Below the pieces are notes generated by a model, which was not told the DNA's origin, made no database searches, and was given only the letters and a program-made list of their open reading frames with translations. The translations under genes and the position numbers were made by a program. A DNA stretch of 64,000 nt, taken from contig JAUNPU010000007.1 in the NCBI GenBank assembly GCA_030536555.1, forward strand, positions 62,001-126,000, in the 5' to 3' direction. This document shows, in pieces, positions 18,411 through 27,284 of this stretch. The stretch comes from Eubacteriales bacterium (GTDB taxonomy: Bacteria > Bacillota > Clostridia > Lachnospirales > Lachnospiraceae). Numbering within the stretch: position 1 is the stretch's first letter; every line of letters begins with the position of its first letter.

Positions 18411-19366
18411 TGCAGACTATAACCGGAACGAGAGAATTTCATATCGAGGAGCCAACGGTGGTGACCATCGGAAAGTTTGACGGACGCCACAAGGGGCATC
18501 AGAAGCTGCTCCGCCAGATGCTGGACATTCGGAAGCAGTACGGGTACCGTCTTGCAGTGTTCACCTTTGATATGGCACCGGCGCGGGTGGTGTCCGGGAA
18601 AGCCCAGACCGTCATCACCACCAATCAGGAGCGGCGCAACAACATGGCAAAAATGGGCGTGGACTATCTGGTGGAGTATCCATTTGACCAGTCAGTGGCT
18701 CACATGTCTCCGGAAGACTTTGTGGTGAAGATTCTGGTAGGCCAGATGCACGCAAAGGCTGTGGTGGCAGGACCGGACTGCAGCTTCGGCTACAAGGGAG
18801 CAGGCGGCGTGGAACTGCTGCGCCGACTGTCTTTGGAGTATGGCTACCAGCCGGTGATTATCGAGAAAGAGCAGGATGACCACCGGGATATCAGCAGCAC
18901 CTACGTCCGCGAGGAGCTGGACCGGGGCAATATCGAGAAGGCAAATGAGCTGCTGGGAGAGCCTTACGCGATCCATGGCATCGTGGTTCACGGCAACCAC
19001 ATCGGAGGTTCTGTCCTGGGCTTCCCCACAGCCAACATCCTGCCGCCGCCGGAGAAGCATCTGCCGCCGTTTGGCGTCTATGTATCCCGGGTGCTGGTGG
19101 AGGACCGGTACTACGGCGGAGTCACCAACATCGGAAGAAAGCCCACCATCGAGGGCGAGTATCCTGTGGGAGTGGAGACCTTCATCATGGGACTGGAGGA
19201 GGACCTGTACGGGAAGAATATCGAGGTTCAGCTGCTGAACTTCGAGCGCCCGGAGCAGAAGTTTGGCTCTCTGGAGGAGCTGAAGGCGCGGATTGAGCTG
19301 GACAAGGAGTATGCGGCGGGGTATTTTGGGAGAGCTCCGGAATTATTGATTAATGGCAAAGAGTAA
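18410..19366 (+). CDS. ribF: bifunctional riboflavin kinase/FAD synthetase
   Basis: 318 residues. The N-terminal FAD synthetase domain has TIGKFDGRHKGHQKLL with the nucleotidyl-transfer HxGH pattern and the ISSTYVR motif near residue 165. The C-terminal riboflavin kinase domain has GNHIGGSVLGFPTANI and GVTNIGRKPTIEG. It converts riboflavin to FMN and FAD, the cofactor used by the upstream Etf/dehydrogenase genes. It is the last gene of the rimP operon, starting one base inside truB. Confidence 0.96.
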   Translation: MQTITGTREFHIEEPTVVTIGKFDGRHKGHQKLLRQMLDIRKQYGYRLAVFTFDMAPARVVSGKAQTVITTNQERRNNMAKMGVDYLVEYPFDQSVAHMSPEDFVVKILVGQMHAKAVVAGPDCSFGYKGAGGVELLRRLSLEYGYQPVIIEKEQDDHRDISSTYVREELDRGNIEKANELLGEPYAIHGIVVHGNHIGGSVLGFPTANILPPPEKHLPPFGVYVSRVLVEDRYYGGVTNIGRKPTIEGEYPVGVETFIMGLEEDLYGKNIEVQLLNFERPEQKFGSLEELKARIELDKEYAAGYFGRAPELLINGKE

Positions 19367-20206
19367 GACTTTTCTAGGACAAATAATAAAAGAGGACACC
19401 ACTTTGTGATACAGCATTAAGCATGACCAAAATATTCACGAAGGAAGGTGTCCTCTGTGATTAGATGAAAGCAAAAGGTAGACGTAAAGCTTTAATTCAT
19501 ATATGGCGAATCGTACTTCATCGGTAGTTTTTGGACAATTATGGGCGAATATGGCTACCTTGAAATGCACTTTATTGTCCAATACTACCTAAGTACAGCA
19601 ATATCCGTATGTTGCAGAACTTAACGTGTCACTGTGACTGGGATTACATATGCATTAATCAAAAAGAACAATTTCATATGTAAAAATGGCATAATTTACA
19701 GCGCTTGAATGTCAAAAATACATATGAAAATTGCGAAACATGGATTTCCATATGTATTTTGGGAAGCTTTTACATGAATTTGAATGAAAAATTACAGCTG
19801 AAATCGCAGAAAACATGTATTTCATATGTATTTTGGAAAAATGAGACCAAAGTCAGCACATAAGATAAGTGGTGCAAGGTGTTTGGATTATCACTGTGTC
19901 AAAATAAAGAAATTGTGCCCGATACCACGATAACATAAATATTCGGAAGAACCGAATTTCAATCATAATTGTCCAATTTGGCTTTATGTCAACCTGCGAA
20001 ATTTGGATAATTATGAATTATATATGGTACAATTGGAGGCAGCTATATGGGGAGCAGAAAACGTTTGGGGAAAGATAGAGATGGGGGGCATCCAGATTAG
20101 CTAATGTTGATATAATGAAAAAGAATTCGCTTTTTGCGGAGTTTAGAGAAATAATAAAAGTTGCATTGTCAGAATATGACAGAATGAATGCAGGAGGACT
20201 AGAGCG
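19367..20206. other. 840-nt AT-rich gene-free region with multiple small repeats
   Basis: No credible gene is seen. Content: a 10-bp inverted pair AGAGGACACC (19391-19400)/GGTGTCCTCT (19447-19456); an imperfect inverted pair at 19523-19539 and 19574-19589 built on TTGGACAAT; further TTGGACAATTATG-like pieces near 19966-20010; and five CATATG sites within 182 nt (19647, 19675, 19721, 19749, 19823), two of them inside the direct repeat TATGTATTTTGG (19751, 19825). The base composition differs sharply from ribF. It is probably remains of one or more small mobile elements. A 17-codon open frame from 20047 is not convincing. Confidence 0.6.
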
Positions 20207-20680
20207 ATGTCAGTAGAACGTGTCAGAAATTATCTGAAACAGTGGAATTTAGAGAATCGGGTGAAGGAGTTCGACGAGTCCAGTGCAACCGTAGAGCTGG
20301 CGGCTCATGCAGTTGGCTGTGAACCGGGGCGGATTGCAAAGACCATGTCCTTTCTGGTGGACGGAAAGGCAATCCTGATCCTGCTTGCCGGTGATGTGAA
20401 AATCGACAACCGGAAGTATAAGGACCGTTTCCACACCAAAGCAGCCATGCTGAAGCCGGACCAGCTGGAAGAGCTGGTGGGACATCCTATCGGAGGGGTG
20501 TGCCCATTTGACGTGAAGGATACGGTGGATGTGTATCTGGATGAGTCGCTGAGAAGATTTGATGTGGTATATCCGGCAGCGGGAAGTCCCAGCAGTGCAG
20601 TGGAACTGAATCTGGCAGAGCTGGAGCAGTGTTCCAAGTGCAGGGAATGGGTGGATGTATCGAAGCTGATGGAAGGTTAA
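20207..20680 (+). CDS. YbaK/EbsC-family aminoacyl-tRNA deacylase
   Basis: 157 residues with the YbaK fold: an N-terminal region with LAAHAVGCEPGRIAKTMSFLVDG, then DVKIDNRKYKDRF, HPIGGVCPFDV and a C-terminal PAAGSPSSAVELNLAEL. Members clear mischarged tRNAs such as Cys-tRNA(Pro). The SD AGGAGGAC lies 9 nt before ATG 20207. It appears monocistronic, bounded by the gene-free region upstream and a terminator downstream. Confidence 0.88.
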   Translation: MSVERVRNYLKQWNLENRVKEFDESSATVELAAHAVGCEPGRIAKTMSFLVDGKAILILLAGDVKIDNRKYKDRFHTKAAMLKPDQLEELVGHPIGGVCPFDVKDTVDVYLDESLRRFDVVYPAAGSPSSAVELNLAELEQCSKCREWVDVSKLMEG

Positions 20681-20692
20681 CAGATTAAAAAG

Positions 20693-20738
20693 AAACATGC
20701 GGAAGCGCCTGTCTGAAGGGCAGTGCTTCCGCATGTTT
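20693..20738 (+). terminator. intrinsic terminator after the YbaK-family gene
   Basis: AAACATGCGGAAGC (20693-20706) pairs perfectly with GCTTCCGCATGTTT (20725-20738). T/A runs at both edges make it usable in both directions, between the deacylase (+) and the DUF1846 gene (-). Confidence 0.9.
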
Positions 20739-20772
20739 TCGTCTCCGGCAGTTTTTGGATAATCCCAGTTTC

Positions 20773-22251
20773 CTACCGGTACAGTCTCTTATTCTCGTAG
20801 ATCGGTTCCGAGGTCAGCTGCAGTCCCAGCTTCTTGAAAATCCCGATATCCACAGAAGACAGCATCACAGAGGTGTGAAGCTGGCAGCCGCGCAGCTTGG
20901 GAAGCTGCTCTAAGGCGATGCGGGCATTCTCATCGGTGGCGGCGCAGGTGGACAGGGCAATCAGGACCTCATCCGTGTGAAGCCGCGGGTTCTTGCTGCC
21001 AAGATAATCGGTCTTCAGGCTCTGGATCGGCTCGATAAAGGTCGGGGAGATCAGGTGCAGGCTGTCGTCCAGTCCGCCCAGCTCCTTGATGGCATTTAAC
21101 AGCACCGCAGCGGAAGCGCCCAGCAGCTGGGAGGTCTTGCCGGTGATGATGCGGCCGTCCGGAAGCTCCAGAGCAGCAGCGGGGGAACCTTTTTCCTGAG
21201 CGAGAGCCAGTGCAGCAGGAACGACCGGGCGCATGGCGGTGGTGATCTTCGCCTGCTTCATCAGCACTTCGATCTTGTAGACCTCGTCCTTGCTTCCCTG
21301 ATCCTTTGCCAGACGGTTCATGGCCTGATAGTAGCGGCGGATGATCTCCTGACAGGAGGCTTCCCGGCAGGCGTCGTCGTCGATGATGCAGTTGCCTGCC
21401 ATATTGACGCCCATGTCGGTGGGGGACTTATAGGGGCAGTAGCCGTAAATACCCTCGAACATGGCAGCCAGCACCGGGTAGATCTCCACGTCACGGTTGT
21501 AGTTGACGGTGGTCACGCCGTAGGCCTCTAAGTGGAACGGGTCGATCATGTTCACATCATTTAAGTCAGCGGTAGCTGCCTCGTAAGCCAGGTTCACCGG
21601 ATGCTTTAAGGGAATGTTCCAGATCGGGAAGGTCTCGAACTTGGCATAGCCGGCTTTGATGCCGCGCTTATTCTCGTGGTAGAGCTGGGACAGGCAGGTT
21701 GCCATCTTGCCGCTTCCCGGGCCAGGTGCGGTGATGATCACCAGCGGCTTGGTGGTCTCGATATAGTCATTCTTGCCGTAGCCATCGTCGCTGACGATGT
21801 GATCGATGTTGTTGGGGTAACCCTCGATCATATAGTGGCGGTACACCTTAATGCCCAGCTTCTCCAACTTGCTCTTAAATAAGTCAGCAGTGGGCTGGCC
21901 TGCGTACTGGGTGATCACGATGCTGCCCACGTACAGCCCCTTGTCCCGGAACTCCTGAATCAGGCGCAGCACGTCCACGTCGTAGGTGATGCCAAGGTCC
22001 TGTCGAATCTTATTTTTCTCAATATCGGAAGCGCTGATGACGATGACGATCTCCGCCTGGTCTGCCAGCTGCAGGAGCATCTGCAGTTTGCTGTCCGGCG
22101 CGAATCCCGGAAGCACCCGTGCTGCGTGGTAGTCATCAAACAGCTTTCCGCCAAATTCCAGATAAAGCTTGTCGCCGAACTGACTGATCCGCTCCCGGAT
22201 GTGTTCGGACTGCATGGTTAAATACTTCTGATTGTCAAATCCAATTTTCAT
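20773..22251 (-). CDS. DUF1846 family protein
   Basis: 492 residues, the normal size of the DUF1846 family. It begins MKIGFDNQKYLTMQSEHIRERI and contains VIVISASDIEKNKIRQDLGITYDVDVLR and ITAPGPGSGKMATCLSQLYHEN near residue 178, a glycine-rich P-loop-like element. Structures are known for the family, but no enzyme activity is established to my knowledge. It is convergent with the YbaK-family gene and divergent from the lipoprotein at 22459. Confidence 0.9.
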   Translation of the reverse strand: MKIGFDNQKYLTMQSEHIRERISQFGDKLYLEFGGKLFDDYHAARVLPGFAPDSKLQMLLQLADQAEIVIVISASDIEKNKIRQDLGITYDVDVLRLIQEFRDKGLYVGSIVITQYAGQPTADLFKSKLEKLGIKVYRHYMIEGYPNNIDHIVSDDGYGKNDYIETTKPLVIITAPGPGSGKMATCLSQLYHENKRGIKAGYAKFETFPIWNIPLKHPVNLAYEAATADLNDVNMIDPFHLEAYGVTTVNYNRDVEIYPVLAAMFEGIYGYCPYKSPTDMGVNMAGNCIIDDDACREASCQEIIRRYYQAMNRLAKDQGSKDEVYKIEVLMKQAKITTAMRPVVPAALALAQEKGSPAAALELPDGRIITGKTSQLLGASAAVLLNAIKELGGLDDSLHLISPTFIEPIQSLKTDYLGSKNPRLHTDEVLIALSTCAATDENARIALEQLPKLRGCQLHTSVMLSSVDIGIFKKLGLQLTSEPIYENKRLYR

Positions 22252-22371
22252 AATTCGTTATGCCCCTTTCCATGCAAATGATTGTAACACAGGACCGGAT
22301 AAAATGCACCATTATTTGACAGATTTTGGTTAAGAAATTAATGGGTGAGAAATGGAAATGTTCGGTATTTT

Positions 22372-22400
22372 TTGCTAAAATAAGGGATATATGGTATACT
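22372..22400 (+). promoter_or_regulatory. predicted promoter for the lipoprotein at 22459
   Basis: TTGCTA (22372-22377), a 17-nt spacer and TATACT (22395-22400). Confidence 0.6.
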
Positions 22401-22458
22401 TGCGGGTAGGATACTGTCAGTGGAAAAATACAATACTTACAGGGAAGAGATTGGAAGG

Positions 22459-23892
22459 ATGAAAAAAGAACAGAGATTGATGAAAAGACGAATCGCAGCA
22501 GGAGTATGTGCAGGTGCAGTTCTCATGAGCGGGATGCTGACATCCTGCCAGAAAACGGAGCGGTTGGATTCTGCCACGACACCGGAGCCGATCGTGGTGG
22601 TCCGCGGGGAGACAGAGGCAGGCGGAACAGGCACAGATGCGGCAGGACAGGCACCGGCATCGGAGGAACCAGGAGCAGTGGAAGTGCTTCCGGCAGAGGG
22701 AGAGGCATCTCTTGAAGGAGAGAAGGATGCGGAGCCGGAGCGGACGGCGGTGAAGGCGAAGGGCATTTACATTTCCTCCTATGTGGCAGGGACACCGTCC
22801 ATGGTGGACCGTCTGATCGAGGAGATAGACCGGACGGAGGCCAATGCGCTGGTGATCGATATTAAGGATGATTTCGGCAGAGTGGCGTGTGAGATGGATT
22901 CGCAGCTGATTCAGGAGATCGGCTCTGTCAAGACCTACATTCCCGATGCAGGGGAGTTGATGCAGAAGCTGGATGACCATGATATCTATGCCATTGCCCG
23001 GATTCCCGCATTTCGGGATGCCTGGCTGGGGGAGGCGCGGCCGGACTGGTGCATCAAAATGCCGGACGGCAGTCTGTTCCGGGACCGGGACGGCAATACC
23101 TGGGTGAATCCCTACTGTCGGGAAGCCTGGGACTATCTGGTGGAGATAGCCAGTCAGGCGGGAAAGCTGGGCTTCGACGAGGTGCAGTTCGACTATGTGC
23201 GCTTCTGCACGGAGAAGGGCATGAAAGAGGTCATATTTGACGAGACCCAGACCCAGGGGATTTCCCGGACGGATATTATTGCGGAATTTATGGAGTATGC
23301 CTATACCAGACTTCGGGCGGAAGGATTGTTTGTGTCTGCGGATGTATTTGGAGCTATCATCGGAAGTGATATCAACGCGGATGCGGTCGGACAGATCTAC
23401 GGGGAGATGGCGAAGCATCTGGACTACATCAGTCCCATGATCTACCCGTCCCACTATGCGGACGGCAATTACGGCATCGACCATCCGGATATCCATCCTT
23501 ACGAGACCATCGCGGCGGCGCTGGCAGACTCCCGCAGAGAGCTGTACTTTGCCGGGCTGGACGGAGAGCCGGTGGCGCAGGTGCGCCCGTGGCTGCAGGA
23601 CTTTACGGCATCCTGGCTGGCAAACCATGTGGAGTATGGACCGGAGGAGATCCGGGCGCAGATTCAGGCAACCTATGACGCCGGATATGACGAGTGGCTT
23701 TTGTGGGATGCGTCCTGCAAATACACCTGGGACGGACTGTTGACGCCGGAGGAGGCCGAGGAGGAAGTAAAGCGGATCGAGGAGTCAAGGGCAGCGCTGC
23801 CGGAGACCAGCTATGAGGAGGAAGAGGCTGAGACCGAAGAAGCAGCGGAGTCTGGGACAGATGTGGAGGCATCAGAAAAGGACGGAGAATAG
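22459..23892 (+). CDS. lipoprotein, DUF4015-type putative glycoside hydrolase
   Basis: 477 residues from ATG 22459, chosen because it gives a clean lipoprotein signal: Lys/Arg-rich start, hydrophobic VCAGAVLMSGMLTSC, Cys30 as the lipidation site. A GTG at 22420 is in frame but would lengthen the signal. After an acidic low-complexity linker (30-95), a TIM-barrel-like domain starts at VKAKGIYISSYVAGTPSMVD and includes NALVIDIKDDFG, FDEVQFDYVRF and YISPMIYPSHYADG. These match the DUF4015 putative carbohydrate-active family. The C-terminus is an acidic tail. It is probably anchored outside the membrane; the substrate is unknown. Confidence 0.82.
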   Translation: MKKEQRLMKRRIAAGVCAGAVLMSGMLTSCQKTERLDSATTPEPIVVVRGETEAGGTGTDAAGQAPASEEPGAVEVLPAEGEASLEGEKDAEPERTAVKAKGIYISSYVAGTPSMVDRLIEEIDRTEANALVIDIKDDFGRVACEMDSQLIQEIGSVKTYIPDAGELMQKLDDHDIYAIARIPAFRDAWLGEARPDWCIKMPDGSLFRDRDGNTWVNPYCREAWDYLVEIASQAGKLGFDEVQFDYVRFCTEKGMKEVIFDETQTQGISRTDIIAEFMEYAYTRLRAEGLFVSADVFGAIIGSDINADAVGQIYGEMAKHLDYISPMIYPSHYADGNYGIDHPDIHPYETIAAALADSRRELYFAGLDGEPVAQVRPWLQDFTASWLANHVEYGPEEIRAQIQATYDAGYDEWLLWDASCKYTWDGLLTPEEAEEEVKRIEESRAALPETSYEEEEAETEEAAESGTDVEASEKDGE

Positions 23893-23978
23893 GGTTTGGT
23901 TGTTGGCGGGAGGGACGCAGGGAGGCGGACTGGCAGAGGGTTCGGCTCCTGGTCGCTGTGTTGGCAACTGGTAAGGGT

Positions 23979-24143
23979 CCATCCTGCCTGCGCAGGTGCC
24001 GTGGGACAACTCGAAAATGTACCGATGTACATTTTCTCAGACAGGTCCCACTGAAATCCCCGTACTGAAAACGGGGATTTCACACCTGCTCCGGCATGCT
24101 GAACCCCAACCAGTTGCGAAACTCGCTCTATGTCGCCCGCCCC
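23979..24143 (+). repeat. structured repeat element, left copy
   Basis: Two hairpins lie in this copy: AAAATGTAC (24014-24022)/GTACATTTT (24027-24035) and AAATCCCCG (24054-24062)/CGGGGATTT (24072-24080), joined by CTCAGACAGGT. Downstream is CTCCGGCATGCTGAAC-CCAACCA. The reverse complement of the right copy (24317-24491) aligns along the full length. Stem 1 differs between copies by paired changes (AA..TT here, GG..CC there). Confidence 0.85.
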
Positions 24144-24316
24144 CTCTGCCAGCCCGCCTCCCTGCTGTTTCCTGGCATGCCCAAAATATAAAGACCGTTA
24201 CCACCCTGCGAAACTTAAACTACAGCCGGGTTTTTCAGCTCTCTGACAGAAATACAATAGTTCAGCAGGTTTTCGGTTCTCATTTCGCAATGCCAGTACA
24301 CAGCCATGAAGCAGCC

Positions 24317-24491
24317 TGGCGGGAGCGAGGAACGACATGTGAACGAATCGAGAAGTTGGTTGGCGTTCAGGCTGCCGGAGTAGCTGTAAAAATCCCGTTT
24401 ACAGGACGGGATTTTTAGCGGGTACCTGTCTGAGGGAATGTACATCAGGTACATTCCCGAGTTACCCGCGGCAGTTACGCAGGCAGAATGA
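24317..24491 (-). repeat. structured repeat element, right copy (inverted)
   Basis: On the plus strand the hairpins are AAAAATCCCGT (24388-24398)/ACGGGATTTTT (24406-24416) and GGGAATGTAC (24434-24443)/GTACATTCCC (24449-24458). Read as its reverse complement, it matches the left copy with the same order of stems and the same linker CTCAGACAGGT. The edges are approximate. Confidence 0.85.
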
Positions 24492-24648
24492 ATGCCTAGC
24501 AACTTCCGATGAGAGAACCGGAGTGACGGCTTCCGTCAGGCTGCTTCATGGCGTAACTTACATTACAATATGCCCCCTGCATTAAAAACATGAGAATGCA
24601 AGACAAATCTATAATTTTATGTAGAAGATAAAAAGGAGAACTCACACA

Positions 24649-25281
24649 ATGGATCGGAAGATATACCCGGGAGAATTTTACCGACATTTTAAGAATAAAC
24701 TGTACCAGATCATTGCAGTAGCAACCCATTCAGAGACCGGGGAACAGATGGTAGTATATCAGGCGCTTTATGGGGACTATAAGGTATATGTGCGCCCCTA
24801 TGAGATGTTTGTCAGCCAGGTGGACCACGAGAAATATCCGGAGGTGACACAGAAGTACCGGTTTACACGTGTGGAGCCGGAGAACACCGGAGGCAGAGAG
24901 CGGGCAGCAGGTGCCGGAATGACTGACGGCGGCAGAACAGTCGCAGATGGAGGCAGAACGTCCGCAGATGGCGGCAGGATGCTTGCAGATGACTGCAGAA
25001 TGGCAGCAGACGGCGGTACCCCGGGATTTCGCTGTGTAGAGGAGCAGGAGCTTCCCACAGAGCCGAATCCGGCACTGGTGGCATTTCTGGATGCGGAGAC
25101 CTACGAGGAGCGGATGGAGTGTCTGGCAAGGCTGGCGAAGACCGCTACTCAGTCGGAGCTTAACTCCATCTACGTGGTGCTGGATATGAAGGAGCAGAGC
25201 GGTCCGATCGCGGTGCAGATCGACTGCATCCGCAGACATTTGGCGGCGCAGAACCGCTATGACGGTGCGCGGCTCAGGTAA
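24649..25281 (+). CDS. DUF1653 domain protein with 7-residue repeat insert
   Basis: 210 residues. Residues 4-72 (YPGEFYRHFKNKLYQIIAVATHSETGEQMVVYQ..PYEMF) form the DUF1653 domain. A linker at about 90-125 carries four 7-residue repeats (GGRTVAD type, 21-bp units at 24928-25011). The last 75 residues are a helical region found in larger clostridial DUF1653 proteins. The function is unknown. The SD AAAAGGAGAA precedes ATG 24649, and uvrC starts 15 nt after its stop, so they are probably cotranscribed. Confidence 0.85.
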   Translation: MDRKIYPGEFYRHFKNKLYQIIAVATHSETGEQMVVYQALYGDYKVYVRPYEMFVSQVDHEKYPEVTQKYRFTRVEPENTGGRERAAGAGMTDGGRTVADGGRTSADGGRMLADDCRMAADGGTPGFRCVEEQELPTEPNPALVAFLDAETYEERMECLARLAKTATQSELNSIYVVLDMKEQSGPIAVQIDCIRRHLAAQNRYDGARLR

Positions 25282-25296
25282 CGGGGAGGGACATCA

Positions 25297-27198
25297 TTGT
25301 TTGACATTGAAGAAGAACTGAAGAAGCTTCCGTCCCAGCCGGGCGTGTATCTGATGCACGACGCGAAGGACGAGATTATCTATATCGGAAAAGCCATCAG
25401 CTTAAAGAACCGGGTGCGGCAGTACTTTCAGAGCAGCCGCGGGAAGACAGCGAAGATTCAGCAGATGGTGTCGCGGATTGCCAGATTTGAGTACATTATC
25501 ACCGACTCGGAGTTGGAGGCGCTGGTGCTGGAGTGCAACCTGATCAAGGAGCATCAGCCCCGCTACAACACCATGCTGAAGGATGACAAGGCTTACCCCT
25601 ATATCAAGGTGACGGTAGGGGAGGAGTTTCCGCGGGTGATGTTTGCCCGCACCATGAAGAAGGACAAGAGCCGGTACTTCGGCCCCTACACCAGCGCGGG
25701 GGCGGTGAAGGACACCATCGACCTGATCCACAAGCTGTATAAGATCCGGACCTGCAACCGGAGCCTCCCCAGGGATACGGGCAAGGAGCGGCCCTGCCTG
25801 AATTATCACATCAAGCAGTGCGATGCCCCCTGTCAGGGATACATCAGCAGGGAGGAATACGCCGCCAATGTGGCGCAGGTGCTGGAGTTTTTGAACGGTC
25901 ATTACGACAGGCTTTTAAATACGCTGGAGGAGAAAATGATGCAGGCGTCCGACGCCATGGAGTTTGAGAAGGCGATCGAGTACCGGGAGCTGCTTGCCAG
26001 CGTCAAGAAGGTGGCGCAGAAGCAGAAGATCACCAGCAGCAGTATGGAGGACCGGGATATTATCGCCATGGCGAAGGACAATGAGGATGCGGTGGTGCAG
26101 GTGTTTTTCGTCCGGGAAGGCAAGCTGATCGGACGGGATCACTTCCGGGTGACCGTGGGCACAGCGGAAAACAACAGCCAGATTCTGACCAGCTTTATCA
26201 AGCAGTTCTATGCGGGAACGCCATTTCTGCCCAAGGAGCTGTGGGTGCAGGAGGAGTTGGAGGAGTCGGAGATCATCAGCCAGTGGCTCAGTGCAAGAAA
26301 GGGGCAGAAGGTCCGCATTGTGGTGCCGAAGAAGGGACAGAACGAGCGGCTGGTGGAGCTGGCGCAGAAAAATGCCTCCATGGTGCTGGTCCAGGACAGC
26401 GAGAAGCTGAAGCGGGAGGAGTACCGGACCACCGGAGCCATGAATCAGGTGGCTGGCTGGATGGGGCTGACCGGGGTGCGCAGGATCGAGGCCTTCGATA
26501 TTTCCAATATATCCGGCTTTGAGTCGGTGGGCTCCATGATCGTGTACGAGGACGGCAAGCCAAAGCGCAGCGACTATAGGAAGTTTCGCATCAAGACGGT
26601 GCAGGGACCCAATGATTACGCATCCATGCGGGAGGTGCTGACCCGCCGGTTCCGGCACGGACTGGAGGAGTTAAACCAGCTGCGGGAGCAGGGGGTGGAG
26701 GAGCAGTTTGGAAGCTTCACCCGGTTCCCGGATCTTCTGATGATGGACGGCGGACGGGGACAGGTGAACATTGCGCTGGAGGTGCTTGGAGAGCTTCAGC
26801 TGAGCATTCCGGTCTGCGGCATGGTCAAGGATGACAATCACCGGACCCGGGGACTGTACTATCAGAATGTGGAGATTCCCATTGACAGGCATTCGGAGGG
26901 CTTCCGGCTGATCACCAGGATTCAGGATGAGGCACACCGGTTTGCCATCGAATACCACAGAAGCCTGCGCAGCAAGGAGCAGGTGCGGTCGATTCTGGAC
27001 GATATTCCGGGAATCGGAGACACCAGAAGAAAGGCGCTGATGCGGCAGTTCAAGTCCTTTGACGCCATCCGGGATGCACAGGTGGAGGAGCTTTTGGAGG
27101 TGCCCGGCATGAACCGGCGGGCGGCGGAGAGTGTGTATCAGTTCTTCCGAAAGTCCGGGCAGGAAGCGCAGACGGAGGCAAAAAACGAAATCACCTGA
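25297..27198 (+). CDS. uvrC: excinuclease ABC subunit C
   Basis: 633 residues. The start is TTG 25297, with GGGGAGGG 6 nt upstream. The GIY-YIG nuclease domain is at residues 13-95 ([19 protein letters not shown]), the UVR domain near 205-240, and the RNase-H-like second nuclease domain from [13 protein letters not shown] through MMDGGRGQ to the [11 protein letters not shown] region. Two C-terminal HhH motifs ([16 protein letters not shown] and [16 protein letters not shown]) follow. It makes the dual incisions of nucleotide excision repair with UvrAB. Confidence 0.97.
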   Translation: MFDIEEELKKLPSQPGVYLMHDAKDEIIYIGKAISLKNRVRQYFQSSRGKTAKIQQMVSRIARFEYIITDSELEALVLECNLIKEHQPRYNTMLKDDKAYPYIKVTVGEEFPRVMFARTMKKDKSRYFGPYTSAGAVKDTIDLIHKLYKIRTCNRSLPRDTGKERPCLNYHIKQCDAPCQGYISREEYAANVAQVLEFLNGHYDRLLNTLEEKMMQASDAMEFEKAIEYRELLASVKKVAQKQKITSSSMEDRDIIAMAKDNEDAVVQVFFVREGKLIGRDHFRVTVGTAENNSQILTSFIKQFYAGTPFLPKELWVQEELEESEIISQWLSARKGQKVRIVVPKKGQNERLVELAQKNASMVLVQDSEKLKREEYRTTGAMNQVAGWMGLTGVRRIEAFDISNISGFESVGSMIVYEDGKPKRSDYRKFRIKTVQGPNDYASMREVLTRRFRHGLEELNQLREQGVEEQFGSFTRFPDLLMMDGGRGQVNIALEVLGELQLSIPVCGMVKDDNHRTRGLYYQNVEIPIDRHSEGFRLITRIQDEAHRFAIEYHRSLRSKEQVRSILDDIPGIGDTRRKALMRQFKSFDAIRDAQVEELLEVPGMNRRAAESVYQFFRKSGQEAQTEAKNEIT

Positions 27199-27237
27199 TG
27201 ACAAGTGCCGCGGGATATGATAACATGAAACTAGCCT

Positions 27238-27256
27238 GAAGTGTCGATGACACTTC
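27238..27256 (+). other. short perfect hairpin upstream of hprK
   Basis: GAAGTGTC (27238-27245)/GACACTTC (27249-27256), 8 bp with a 3-nt loop, 29 nt before the hprK ATG and directly followed by CTATAATAAAG. It may end uvrC transcripts or be an operator overlapping a TATAAT (27258-27263). No good -35 is seen at the right distance. Confidence 0.45.
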
Positions 27257-27284
27257 CTATAATAAAGACAAAGGAGCGAGTACT

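Larger units (their letters stand above)
23893..24648. other. 756-nt gene-free region carrying a facing pair of structured repeats
   Basis: No protein-coding signal on either strand. The region contains two inverted copies of an about 170-nt element (listed separately) separated by about 170 nt of unremarkable sequence. The DUF1653 gene follows with its own SD. Confidence 0.75.

Noticed and set aside
22420..22458. Upstream GTG start for the DUF4015 lipoprotein
   Set aside because: It would add 13 polar residues before the signal peptide and lacks a good SD. ATG 22459 gives a standard lipoprotein signal.
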